NCBI GenBank assembly: GCA_947255165.1
Contig: CAMYFZ010000058.1
Coordinates: forward strand, 1-11,568
Direction of reading: 5' to 3'
DNA length: 11,568 nt
Origin: an uncultured Varibaculum sp.
GTDB taxonomy: Bacteria > Actinomycetota > Actinomycetes > Actinomycetales > Actinomycetaceae
The position numbers and the translations under genes were made by a program. The notes under the pieces were generated by a model. The model saw only the letters and a list, made by a program, of their open reading frames with translations. It had not been told where the DNA came from and made no database searches. This document shows, piece after piece, positions 1 through 5,996 of the stretch (position 1 is its first letter; each line of letters begins with the position of its first letter).

Positions 1-53
1 TCCAAATTCTTATGCCCACCGCGCCCACTCGGATAAAACCGATTCCCCGCGCT
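1..53. repeat. Partial copy of the CTCGGATAAAACCG palindromic element
   Basis: The core CTCGGATAAAACCG at 28-41 is identical to the cores at 4663-4676 and 4809-4822. Flanks also agree: CCCACCGC precedes it, as in the 4650 copy, and CCCGCGCT follows it. The bases before it (ATTCTTATGCCC) resemble the right arm of the hairpin in the 4603-4650 copy, so the left arm probably lies outside the window. It lies 3' of the OPT transporter gene, in the opposite sense to that gene's transcript. Confidence 0.7.
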
Positions 54-115
54 TTCCTCGCAAGCCTCCGCGCAGCAACGTGGGTGTTAACTGTATGCAG
101 GCTATGAGTACGTAA

Positions 116-154
116 AGCCGCCTCTCGGGGGGGGGGCGATCTACTTGGTCGGCT
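116..154 (-). terminator. Weak candidate terminator behind the OPT gene, with a 10-G tract in the loop
   Basis: Immediately after the OPT stop codon, the bases at 150-154 (CGGCT on +) can pair with AGCCG at 116-120. The loop contains an uninterrupted run of ten G (127-136; C on the transcript). Only five pairs are clear and only three U follow, so termination here is a weak guess. The rest of 54-115 shows no gene. Confidence 0.25.
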
Positions 155-2098
155 CTAGGCCTCGGTCTGCTGCTTTGAGTAGCGGTAGCCGTAGGCGGCT
201 AAAGCCACGAAGATAACTAGCCCCACTAGGGAGGACACACCCGACCAGGAATCAGGCACGATAGCCAGTGGCTCCTCACTGCCGGTAGTGCCCACAATCG
301 CGGCATAAACCACGCCCCATAGACTCTCGCCTACGATCAAACCGGTAGCCAGCAGGGTGCCCATCCGGGAGGCCGCCTCCGGGTTCTTGCGAGTTTTTGC
401 CCAACGATTATAGAGAACTCCGCAGGTAGCACCAATTGGAATCAGAATAGTCAGGGTGATAGGCAGATACATTCCCATCCCCACGGCGATCGGAGGCAGC
501 GAATAACGGGAAGTGGTGTGCTTTAAAATCTCGTCGATCAGGATGATTGCTACCCCGATTAAGGCCCCTAGTCCCAGGAGACTCCAATCAATGTCGCCCC
601 CGAATACCCCCTTGGTAAGCTCCGAAATCAAGGATGCTTGCGGCGCGGCCAGCGCATTATTGCCGGCTCCCGGAGCTCCTTGGAATCCAAAGGCATTATT
701 CATCAGGTGAAGTACTGGAGGAATAACCAGGGAACCAAAAATCACCCCGATAATTAAGGCAACCTGCTGTTTCCAGGGGGTGGAGTTAACCAGTTGCCCG
801 GTTTTTAAGTCTTGGAGGTTGTCATTAGAAATAGTGGCGATCCCGAAGACGATAGCGGCAGTGAATAGGGTATAGGCAACTAGGGTCTTAGGGTCACTAC
901 CAGTAGGCACTACTGCCTTAATTACTAGGGCAGTCAAGATTGCTACTAGGATTCCCACTCCGGAAACGGGGCTGTTAGAGGAGCCGATTAGGCCCGCCAT
1001 ATACCCGCAGACGCTAGCGACTGCTAACCCGAGAGCCAAAATGAACAGAATCGACAAGAAAATCAGGCCACCGGTGTGGTGTTCCAAAGGGGTGCCTTTT
1101 AGGAACAGCCAGAGCAACACCCCAATGGGAAGCATCAAAGCAAGGGTGATGCCTACGACCCAGGCGGGGGAAAGGTCGCGTTCTTGGGCCGGTACTTCTA
1201 CCCCCGCTTTACGCCTGCGGGATGCAGCCAGGGATTCCCGCATGCCTCGGATAATCGGAGCGATGATTTTCAGGAAAGTCCAGATAGCGGCAATCGCAAT
1301 AGTCCCGGCGCCTACGAAGCGTACGTCACCAGAGAAGACGCTTTGCACGCCCTCGGCAAAATCTCCGGTGCCGAGCTGGCCGGAAGAAAAGTAGGGGAGC
1401 AGCACCCCATAGCTGATTAGCATGCCGGTAACCATGGCGATGCCGACCCCCAGGCCGACCAGGTGGCCGATTCCGATTAAGGCTAGGGAAAGGCTGGTAC
1501 CGACCATGGTTCCCCCGGCTCCAACTTTGAAAGCGGTGGTCACGCTGGAGAGCGCGATTTTCAGGTTGGTGAGCAGGGAAAAGAATGCCGAGGAAATCGC
1601 TCCCCAAATAATCACGTGCAGGCCGCGGCGGTTATCCGCGGCGCCTTCGTGAGTGTCGCCTACTTTGAGGACTTCTGCTGCCGCTACCCCCTCGGGAAAA
1701 GCCAGGTTAGAACCTGTTACCAGGGCGCGGCGCAGGGGAATAGAGTAGGTGACTCCCAAGATCCCGCCGAGGGCGCACAGGGCAGCAGTCGTCCAATAGG
1801 GGAAGCCGCTCCACCAGCCCACCATAATTAGGCCAGGCAGCACGAAAATGATTGCCGATAAAGTGCCAGCTGCCGAAGCGATAGTCTGCACGATGTTGTT
1901 TTCTTGAACGGTATGATCCTTGAAATACCGCAGAATCCCCATCGAAATAACTGCCGCCGGAATCGAGGTGGCGAAAGTAAGCCCCACTTTCAGCCCTAGA
2001 TATACATTCGCGGCGGTGAAAATTAGGGTGATAATGCCCCCGATGATCACTCCGCGAATAGTGAGTTCTTTTACTTTTGTTTTCGATTCAGTTGTCAT
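155..2098 (-). CDS. OPT-family oligopeptide transporter
   Basis: A polytopic membrane protein of 647 residues with about 15-16 hydrophobic segments, the usual size for bacterial OPT-family (oligopeptide/metal-chelate) secondary transporters. Family signatures visible are the N-terminal ELTIRG block followed by a Gly-rich first helix and NVYLGLKVGL (11-40), QENNIVQTIASAAGT (65-79), AFPEGVAAAEVL (133-144), GSSNSPVSG (372-380) and SNDNLQDLKTGQ (424-435). These place it with the prokaryotic putative oligopeptide transporters; the substrate cannot be read from sequence. The frame is open upstream for 32 more codons, but I start at the ATG at 2096-2098. It has AAGGAGAT (2108-2115) at ideal spacing, and conservation begins right after it, whereas the upstream extension is not hydrophobic and lacks a family match. 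It is transcribed alone and divergently from the symporter unit. Confidence 0.93.
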   Translation of the reverse strand: MTTESKTKVKELTIRGVIIGGIITLIFTAANVYLGLKVGLTFATSIPAAVISMGILRYFKDHTVQENNIVQTIASAAGTLSAIIFVLPGLIMVGWWSGFPYWTTAALCALGGILGVTYSIPLRRALVTGSNLAFPEGVAAAEVLKVGDTHEGAADNRRGLHVIIWGAISSAFFSLLTNLKIALSSVTTAFKVGAGGTMVGTSLSLALIGIGHLVGLGVGIAMVTGMLISYGVLLPYFSSGQLGTGDFAEGVQSVFSGDVRFVGAGTIAIAAIWTFLKIIAPIIRGMRESLAASRRRKAGVEVPAQERDLSPAWVVGITLALMLPIGVLLWLFLKGTPLEHHTGGLIFLSILFILALGLAVASVCGYMAGLIGSSNSPVSGVGILVAILTALVIKAVVPTGSDPKTLVAYTLFTAAIVFGIATISNDNLQDLKTGQLVNSTPWKQQVALIIGVIFGSLVIPPVLHLMNNAFGFQGAPGAGNNALAAPQASLISELTKGVFGGDIDWSLLGLGALIGVAIILIDEILKHTTSRYSLPPIAVGMGMYLPITLTILIPIGATCGVLYNRWAKTRKNPEAASRMGTLLATGLIVGESLWGVVYAAIVGTTGSEEPLAIVPDSWSGVSSLVGLVIFVALAAYGYRYSKQQTEA

Positions 2099-2113
2099 TA
2101 CTGGGCGATCTCC

Positions 2114-2130
2114 TTGGTGAAATACACCAA
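2114..2130. promoter_or_regulatory. Inverted repeat TTGGTG-N5-CACCAA at the OPT ribosome binding site
   Basis: TTGGTG (2114-2119) and CACCAA (2125-2130) are perfect complements with a 5-base spacer. One arm overlaps the edge of the OPT Shine-Dalgarno sequence (2108-2115). It could be an operator or a small mRNA hairpin that modulates translation. Six-base arms are short, so confidence is low. Confidence 0.3.
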
Positions 2131-2287
2131 AAGGATACGACCCAGAGCAAGATATTGAAAAATCAGGATTCTTGGGGGAGAGAGAAAGTAGCACCAGAAC
2201 CTAAAGTAAAGCTTGGGAAGCAATGGGGGGAGTGTAAAAGCCAGCGGCCATGTTCAAAACTGTTGTAAAAGATTAGGTAAAATCTAC

Positions 2288-2315
2288 TTTTTAGGGTTAG
2301 TTTTCACATTATAGT
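2288..2315 (+). promoter_or_regulatory. Candidate promoter for the SSF symporter unit
   Basis: The -10 hexamer TATAGT matches the consensus at 5 of 6 positions. It lies 16 bases after TTTTTA, which is a weak -35. Transcription would start near 2322 and leave a leader of about 90 bases containing the GGAAATTTCC palindrome. The call rests on the -10 element alone. Confidence 0.3.
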
Positions 2316-2353
2316 GTCAGATAGCCGCCAAAGCCCCGGGCGATTCCCCTCTC

Positions 2354-2363
2354 GGAAATTTCC
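2354..2363. repeat. GGAAATTTCC palindrome, copy 1
   Basis: A perfect 10-bp palindrome upstream of the symporter gene, followed by CTAA. The same ten bases occur at 4950-4959 upstream of the nucleoside hydrolase operon, also followed by TAA. It may be a binding site of a shared regulator; the identity is unknown. Confidence 0.35.
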
Positions 2364-2412
2364 CTAAGCTGTGACGGGATAATGATGTCCTAAATTTAGC
2401 AAGGGGGAGGGA

Positions 2413-4191
2413 ATGATCCACCCGATACTATTGATGCCCAATGAGGCAACCACCCTGATTGAGCCCAAGTTTTACGACTATTTCCCAATTATCGTGTACT
2501 TCACGTTCGTAGTGGCCGTGGGGTTCATGATGAAGCGGAAAGCCAGCTCATCTGATGAATTCTTGACCGGTGGGCGCTCTTTGCCGGCCTGGGTAACCGG
2601 CCTGGCATTCGTGTCCGCAAACTTGGGCGCAGTTGAGATTATGGGAATGAGCGCCAACGGCGCGCAATATGGTCTGCCTACTTTCCACTATTTCTGGGTA
2701 GGCGCGATTCCCGCGATGCTATTCCTAGGCGTAGTGATGATGCCGTTCTATTACGGTTCGAAAGTACGTTCGGTTCCTGAGTTCATGCTCAAGCGTTACG
2801 GCACCGCCGCGCACCTGATTAACGGGCTTTCTTTCGCCCTCGCTCAGCTGCTAATCGCCGGGGTAAACCTGTACCTGCTCGGTAAAATCGTTAACGGAAT
2901 GTTGGGAATCCCGCTATGGATTTCCTTGGTTATCGCGGCATTGATTGTATTGACCTACATCAGCATCGGCGGCCTGGCAGCTGCTATCTATAACGAGGTG
3001 CTGCAGTTCTTCGTAATTGTAGCCGCGCTGTTGCCGGTTACTTTGATTGGCCTTTACCGTGTAGGCGGATATCAGGGACTAACCGAAAAGATCACCAAGT
3101 GGGCGGGCGAAGCGACTAAGCCCGTCTATCAGGATCCAGCTAACCAGCTGCATTCTTGGCCGGGTACTTTGCTTTCCGGGTTTAACTCCCCAGCGATGTC
3201 AGTGTTTGGTCTGGTTATGGGGCTTGGTTTCGTTTTGGCGTTCGGTTACTGGACCACTAACTTCGTCGAGGTCCAGCGCGCGATGGCCTCTGACTCGATC
3301 GCTGCCGCGCAAAAGACTCCGATTATCGGAACCTTCGTAAAGATGTTTATTCCCTTCCTGGTGATTATTCCAGGTATGGTAGCGGGGGTTTTGATTCCCG
3401 AAATCGTGCGGCTTAAAGGCGGACCGAAATATATGGGGGTAGGCAAGGAAGCGCTCGCGAACCTGTCCTCTCACGTTCCGGCTGGCTATGAAGTTAGCTA
3501 TAACGATGCCATGTTGCTGATGATGCGGGATTTGCTGCCCAATGGTCTACTAGGTTTGGCAATCGCCGGCCTGTTGGCCTCCTTTATGGCAGGTATGGCG
3601 GCGAACGTGTCTGCGTTTAACACCGTGTTTACAGTCGATATTTATGAGGCCTATTTCAAGCCGAATGAATCCGATGAGCACTATTTGAAAGTAGGCCGCA
3701 ACGCCACCGTAGTGGCCTGTACCGTTGCGGTATTTACGGCGCTGATTGCTTCGCTGTACCCCAATATTATGGATCTGCTGCAACAGTTGTTCTCCATGTT
3801 CAACGCGCCGCTGTTCGCCTCGTTCATTATCGGTATGTTGTGGAAGCGGGCAACGCCCTCCGGCGGTTGGACAGGTCTGCTGTTCGGTACTTTAGCGGCA
3901 CTATTTGTCAACGTTTTGTGCTGGAACAAGGTTTTAGAGTTGCCCGGACAAGGCCAAGCATTCATCGCTGCTGGTGCCGCGTTCGTAGTGGGCGTGTTGG
4001 TAAACGTGCTAGTTTCCATGTTCACCAAGCCCAAGGATTACCGCGAACTGGAAGGGTTCGTCTGGTCGCTTACGCCGAAAGAACGCCGCGTGGATCCGAA
4101 GCTCCACGAGTTGCCGCTGCTGCGCCGTCCAATTCCGTTAGCGATTGTGGCCGGAGTGCTCGTGATCGCCTTGAACTCGTTGTTCCACTAG
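2413..4191 (+). CDS. SSF (SLC5/SGLT-like) solute:cation symporter
   Basis: A 592-residue membrane protein of the sodium:solute symporter family with 13-14 hydrophobic segments. Signatures are DEFLTGGRSLPAW (48-60), SANLGAVEIMGM in TM1 (68-79), VRSVPEFMLKRYG (118-130) and the TM8-TM9 block ending FNTVFTVDIY (402-411). The last matches the SGLT motif that ends FTMDIY. By my ungapped alignment with remembered human SGLT1 and Vibrio vSGLT sequences, the Na2-site Ser-Ser pair corresponds to Ala393-Gly394, and the SGLT1 His83 position in TM1 is Glu. Substrate and coupling ion are therefore uncertain; sugar, polyol or nucleoside are possible. The start is the ATG at 2413 behind AAGGGGGAGG (2401-2410), whose spacing is rather short. 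A Met at codon 8 has no ribosome binding site. It is co-transcribed with the small membrane protein that follows. Confidence 0.92.
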   Translation: MIHPILLMPNEATTLIEPKFYDYFPIIVYFTFVVAVGFMMKRKASSSDEFLTGGRSLPAWVTGLAFVSANLGAVEIMGMSANGAQYGLPTFHYFWVGAIPAMLFLGVVMMPFYYGSKVRSVPEFMLKRYGTAAHLINGLSFALAQLLIAGVNLYLLGKIVNGMLGIPLWISLVIAALIVLTYISIGGLAAAIYNEVLQFFVIVAALLPVTLIGLYRVGGYQGLTEKITKWAGEATKPVYQDPANQLHSWPGTLLSGFNSPAMSVFGLVMGLGFVLAFGYWTTNFVEVQRAMASDSIAAAQKTPIIGTFVKMFIPFLVIIPGMVAGVLIPEIVRLKGGPKYMGVGKEALANLSSHVPAGYEVSYNDAMLLMMRDLLPNGLLGLAIAGLLASFMAGMAANVSAFNTVFTVDIYEAYFKPNESDEHYLKVGRNATVVACTVAVFTALIASLYPNIMDLLQQLFSMFNAPLFASFIIGMLWKRATPSGGWTGLLFGTLAALFVNVLCWNKVLELPGQGQAFIAAGAAFVVGVLVNVLVSMFTKPKDYRELEGFVWSLTPKERRVDPKLHELPLLRRPIPLAIVAGVLVIALNSLFH

Positions 4192-4199
4192 GGGGAGGT
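4191..4199 (+). promoter_or_regulatory. Ribosome binding site of the small membrane protein
   Basis: GGGGGAGGT begins at the last base of the symporter stop codon and sits seven bases before the ATG at 4207. It is a strong site, so the small gene is likely translated efficiently and together with the symporter. Confidence 0.6.
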
Positions 4200-4206
4200 A
4201 ATAGAA

Positions 4207-4506
4207 ATGAAACGAAAGATTCACATTTACGATATTCGAGTTATTTGTGGTCTGGTACTGGGCATTATCGGACTTTTCCTGATCATTTGCGGTCTGGTGA
4301 TTGAGCCCGCCACGGTTCCGGACTATGTGGCAAATAAGCTAGACGGAATCAACAACACCCCGATCAACGCCAATATGTATTCCGGGGTAGGGCTGTTCGT
4401 TACTGCCTTAGTTTTCTTGGCCTGGACTTGGTTTAGCCCCAGCGCTGGCATGGGCCATCCAGACGAGGAAAACAAGCGTAGCGGCAAAGAGAAGCAAGAG
4501 GCCTAG
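4207..4506 (+). CDS. Small two-helix membrane protein, putative accessory subunit of the SSF symporter
   Basis: A 99-residue protein with a basic N-terminus (MKRK), a conserved-looking IYDIR motif (7-11), a first hydrophobic helix (about 12-32), a polar connecting loop (33-56), a second helix (about 57-77), and a charged Lys/Glu-rich tail (84-99). This topology puts both ends on the same face, probably the cytoplasm. It follows the symporter stop by 15 bases with its own strong ribosome binding site. From memory, small proteins of similar shape (a D-I-R motif before a Gly-rich helix, then a WTGLG-like second helix) lie beside SSF symporters in other actinobacteria. Small partner proteins also occur with other SSF members (YjcH with ActP, YhdT with PanF). 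Subunit function is inferred from context only. Confidence 0.85.
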   Translation: MKRKIHIYDIRVICGLVLGIIGLFLIICGLVIEPATVPDYVANKLDGINNTPINANMYSGVGLFVTALVFLAWTWFSPSAGMGHPDEENKRSGKEKQEA

Positions 4507-4530
4507 CCGAGGGCTACGCCAATAGAATTT

Positions 4531-4596
4531 GCTGCCCGTGCGGGGTCGTAAGGTGTCGCTGTTAGCTTCCACGACCCGGCACGGGCAGCGATTTTT
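4531..4596 (+). terminator. Rho-independent terminator of the symporter unit
   Basis: Arms 4531-4549 (GCTGCCCGTGCGGGGTCGT) and 4571-4589 pair over 19 bases with one mismatch around a 21-base loop. They are followed by GATTTTT. It lies 24 bases after the small membrane protein's stop, as expected for the end of the operon. Its right arm merges into the first nested palindrome element. Confidence 0.8.
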
Positions 4597-4680
4597 CCTC
4601 CCGCCCAAGAATTCGGAAAAAGACCGCAGGCATTTTCCGAATTCTTGGGCCCACCGCACCTGCTCGGATAAAACCGCTGC
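4585..4680. repeat. Nested palindromic element, tandem copy 1
   Basis: The element has an outer imperfect inverted repeat: GCAGCGATTTTTCC at 4585-4598 against GGATAAAACCGCTGC ending at 4680. Inside it is a perfect hairpin with 18-bp arms (4603-4620 and 4633-4650) and a 12-base loop. The constant core CTCGGATAAAACCG lies at 4663-4676. The hairpin sequence differs between copies while its architecture and the core are kept, which implies selection on structure or mobility of a small palindromic unit. Confidence 0.75.
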
Positions 4681-4733
4681 CCGCGCTAACTCTGCGTCCT
4701 CGTACGTTGTTTACCGGCCGCGACCCTGCCGTA

Positions 4734-4826
4734 GCAGCGATTTTTTCTCCTGTCCAGAGCCCGGAAAATACCAAAGGTATTTTCCGGGCTCTAAGCTTGC
4801 CGCGCCTGCTCGGATAAAACCGCTAC
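4734..4826. repeat. Nested palindromic element, tandem copy 2
   Basis: The layout is the same as in the preceding copy, shifted by 146-149 bases. GCAGCGATTTTTT begins at 4734. A perfect 17-bp hairpin with a 3-base loop lies at 4756-4792 (arm AGAGCCCGGAAAATACC). The core CTCGGATAAAACCG is at 4809-4822, followed by CTAC. The spacer between the copies (4681-4733) begins with CCGCGC and carries a decayed version of the 4531-4589 terminator arms. No gene is credible here. Confidence 0.75.
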
Positions 4827-4947
4827 CTGTGCCGACTTAGAAACAAAAAACATCTGTTGGCGGCTGCGATCCTGGGCGGGTGAAAGTTCGCGTGCACCCT
4901 CTTTATGAGATGCGCCTAGACGCACTCTTTAGATGAGCGTTAAAAAG

Positions 4948-4961
4948 TAGGAAATTTCCTA
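4948..4961. repeat. TAGGAAATTTCCTA palindrome, contains GGAAATTTCC copy 2
   Basis: A perfect 14-bp palindrome just upstream of the presumed -35 element of the nucleoside operon. Its ten central bases recur at 2354-2363 in front of the symporter gene. An upstream site next to -35 could bind an activator or a second repressor; the regulator is unknown. Confidence 0.4.
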
Positions 4962-4968
4962 AAAACTC

Positions 4969-4997
4969 TTGTGGCTCCACGATCCTTGTGCTAGTTT
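4969..4997 (+). promoter_or_regulatory. Candidate promoter of the nucleoside utilisation operon
   Basis: TTGTGG (4969-4974) and TAGTTT (4992-4997) are separated by 17 bases. TGC immediately before the second hexamer gives an extended -10. Each hexamer is weak alone, but the start point it predicts (about 5004) falls inside the operator palindrome, which is the expected geometry for repression. Confidence 0.45.
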
Positions 4998-5000
4998 CAA

Positions 5001-5022
5001 GTTACGCAAACGTTTGCGTAAC
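5001..5022. promoter_or_regulatory. LacI-family operator, perfect 22-bp palindrome
   Basis: The site is palindromic over 22 bases, and its centre ACGCAAACGTTTGCGT equals the consensus of the E. coli PurR box, a class shared with RbsR-type regulators. The central CpG is where LacI-family hinge helices insert. It lies 29 bases before the nucleoside hydrolase ATG and overlaps the predicted transcription start. The LacI-family gene two positions further along the same operon is the obvious ligand-responsive repressor. Confidence 0.88.
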
Positions 5023-5051
5023 GATTTAGTAATCGCTCAAAGGAGACAAAG

Positions 5052-5996
5052 ATGTCGCGAAAAATTATCCTGGACTGCGATCCCGGTCATGACGATGCCA
5101 TTGCCATGCTGCTTGCCCACGCCAACCCCGAGATCGAACTACTGGCTGTAACTACCGTTGGTGGAAACCAAACACTAGCGAAGGTCACCAATAATGCTCA
5201 GCGGATAGCCACCGTTTACGGTATGCAGGGCGTGCCCATCGCCGCCGGTTGCGATCGTCCTCTGGTTCGCAAGGCCGAGGTTGCACCGGAGCAACACGGA
5301 GAATCTGGCTTAGATGGGGTAGAACTTCCAGAACCGCAGCCGCTGGTTGACCAGCATGCAGTCGACCTGATCATCGACACTATTATGAGCCACGAGCCCG
5401 GCGAAATCACTCTGGTTCCCACTGGCCCGCTCACCAATATCGCGATGGCAGTGCGTAAGGAACCGCGCATCGTAGAACGCGTACGCGAAGTCGTCCTCAT
5501 GGGCGGGGGGTACCACGTAGGTAACTGGTCGGCAGTTGCCGAATTCAACATTAAGGTGGATCCTGAGGCCGCCCATATTGTATTCAATGAGCCGTGGGAA
5601 GTAGTAATGGTGGGCTTAGATTTGACCCACCAGGCACTGGCTACCGATGAAATCACCGCGAAGATCCAAGATCTTGGCGGCCCGGTTGCCCAGTTTGTAC
5701 TGGATCTATTCGTGTTCTTCAGCAAAGCCTATCAAGATTCACAAGGCTTTGACTTCCCGCCGGTACACGACCCCTGTACCGTTGCCTATCTAATCGACCC
5801 CTCCATCGTAGAAACTGTGCGGGTACCCATCGACATTGAGCTACACGGGGAGCTGACCGTGGGGATGACGGTAGCCGACTTTAGGGAACCGGCTGGGGAA
5901 GATTGCCACACCAAGGCGGCTACCCACCTGGATTTTGACCGTTTCTGGGATCTGGTTATCGACTCTATCGATCGCGTCCAGAAAGGTGATGCCTAA
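5052..5996 (+). CDS. Ribonucleoside hydrolase, IUNH family (UriH/RihB-like)
   Basis: It hydrolyses the N-glycosidic bond of ribonucleosides to release base and ribose in the cytoplasm. The 314-residue length is standard. The Ca2+/ribose site is complete. It comprises DCDPGHDDA with Asp10, Asp14 and Asp15, then Asn39, Thr124, Met150, Asn158, Glu164, Asn166 (AEFN) and the His239-Asp240 pair in VHDP. All fit the Crithidia enzyme numbering with at most a two-residue shift. Sequence feel is closest to E. coli RihA/RihB, which prefer pyrimidine nucleosides. Uridine preference is also suggested by the gene set, which matches C. glutamicum uriR-rbsK1-uriT-uriH in content but not in order. ATG 5052 follows AGGAGA with good spacing. 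It is the first gene of the operon, and its stop overlaps the next start in TAATG. Exact substrate range is inferred. Confidence 0.93.
   Translation: MSRKIILDCDPGHDDAIAMLLAHANPEIELLAVTTVGGNQTLAKVTNNAQRIATVYGMQGVPIAAGCDRPLVRKAEVAPEQHGESGLDGVELPEPQPLVDQHAVDLIIDTIMSHEPGEITLVPTGPLTNIAMAVRKEPRIVERVREVVLMGGGYHVGNWSAVAEFNIKVDPEAAHIVFNEPWEVVMVGLDLTHQALATDEITAKIQDLGGPVAQFVLDLFVFFSKAYQDSQGFDFPPVHDPCTVAYLIDPSIVETVRVPIDIELHGELTVGMTVADFREPAGEDCHTKAATHLDFDRFWDLVIDSIDRVQKGDA

Larger units (their letters stand above)
2099..2412. other. Divergent control region between the OPT and SSF transporter genes
   Basis: This 314-bp stretch has no credible gene. For the rightward symporter unit, TATAGT (2310-2315) is a good -10 element. 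The best -35 at proper spacing (TTTTTA, 2288-2293) is poor. GATAAT (2378-2383) is a second possible -10. Two perfect 10-bp palindromes lie in the presumed leader: GGAAATTTCC (2354-2363) and CTAAATTTAG (2390-2399). The latter abuts the ribosome binding site. No clear promoter was found for the leftward OPT gene. Confidence 0.4.
4827..5051. other. Upstream control region of the nucleoside operon
   Basis: No gene was found. The stretch holds an imperfect direct repeat (GCACCCTCTTTATGAGATGCG at 4894-4914 apart from one base, and GCACTCTTTAGATGAGCG at 4922-4939). It also contains a TGCG/CGCA inverted repeat at 4911-4924, a perfect 14-bp palindrome at 4948-4961, a promoter candidate at 4969-4997, and the LacI-type operator at 5001-5022. 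The AGGAGA ribosome binding site at 5041-5046 precedes the ATG at 5052. Confidence 0.5.

Noticed and set aside
1..2100. Apparent abundance of the tetranucleotide CTAG, which many bacteria avoid
   Set aside because: Noticeable by eye, but without counts against expected frequency it cannot be called meaningful.
2099..2194. N-terminal extension of the OPT protein by 32 residues to an upstream start
   Set aside because: The downstream ATG at 2098 has a strong AAGGAGAT site at correct spacing and family similarity starts there; the extension would include the ribosome binding site and inverted repeat.
3840..4304. 154-codon plus-strand frame overlapping the symporter and the small gene
   Set aside because: It is an out-of-frame shadow of the symporter and small membrane protein, which have clear family features and ribosome binding sites.
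4585..4826. CRISPR-like array
   Set aside because: Only two units, the conserved parts flank long perfect hairpins, and spacing is about 147 bp; there are no short regular repeats or cas genes.
4529..4840. Overlapping reading frames of 70-103 codons on both strands in the repeat region
   Set aside because: They run through the terminator hairpin and both nested palindromes, lack ribosome binding sites, and their residues simply translate the inverted repeats.
4948..4961. DtxR/IdeR iron box at the 14-bp palindrome
   Set aside because: It has AGG and CCT at its ends but is an even, loopless 14-bp palindrome without the GGTTAGSCTAACC core of the 19-bp metal box.
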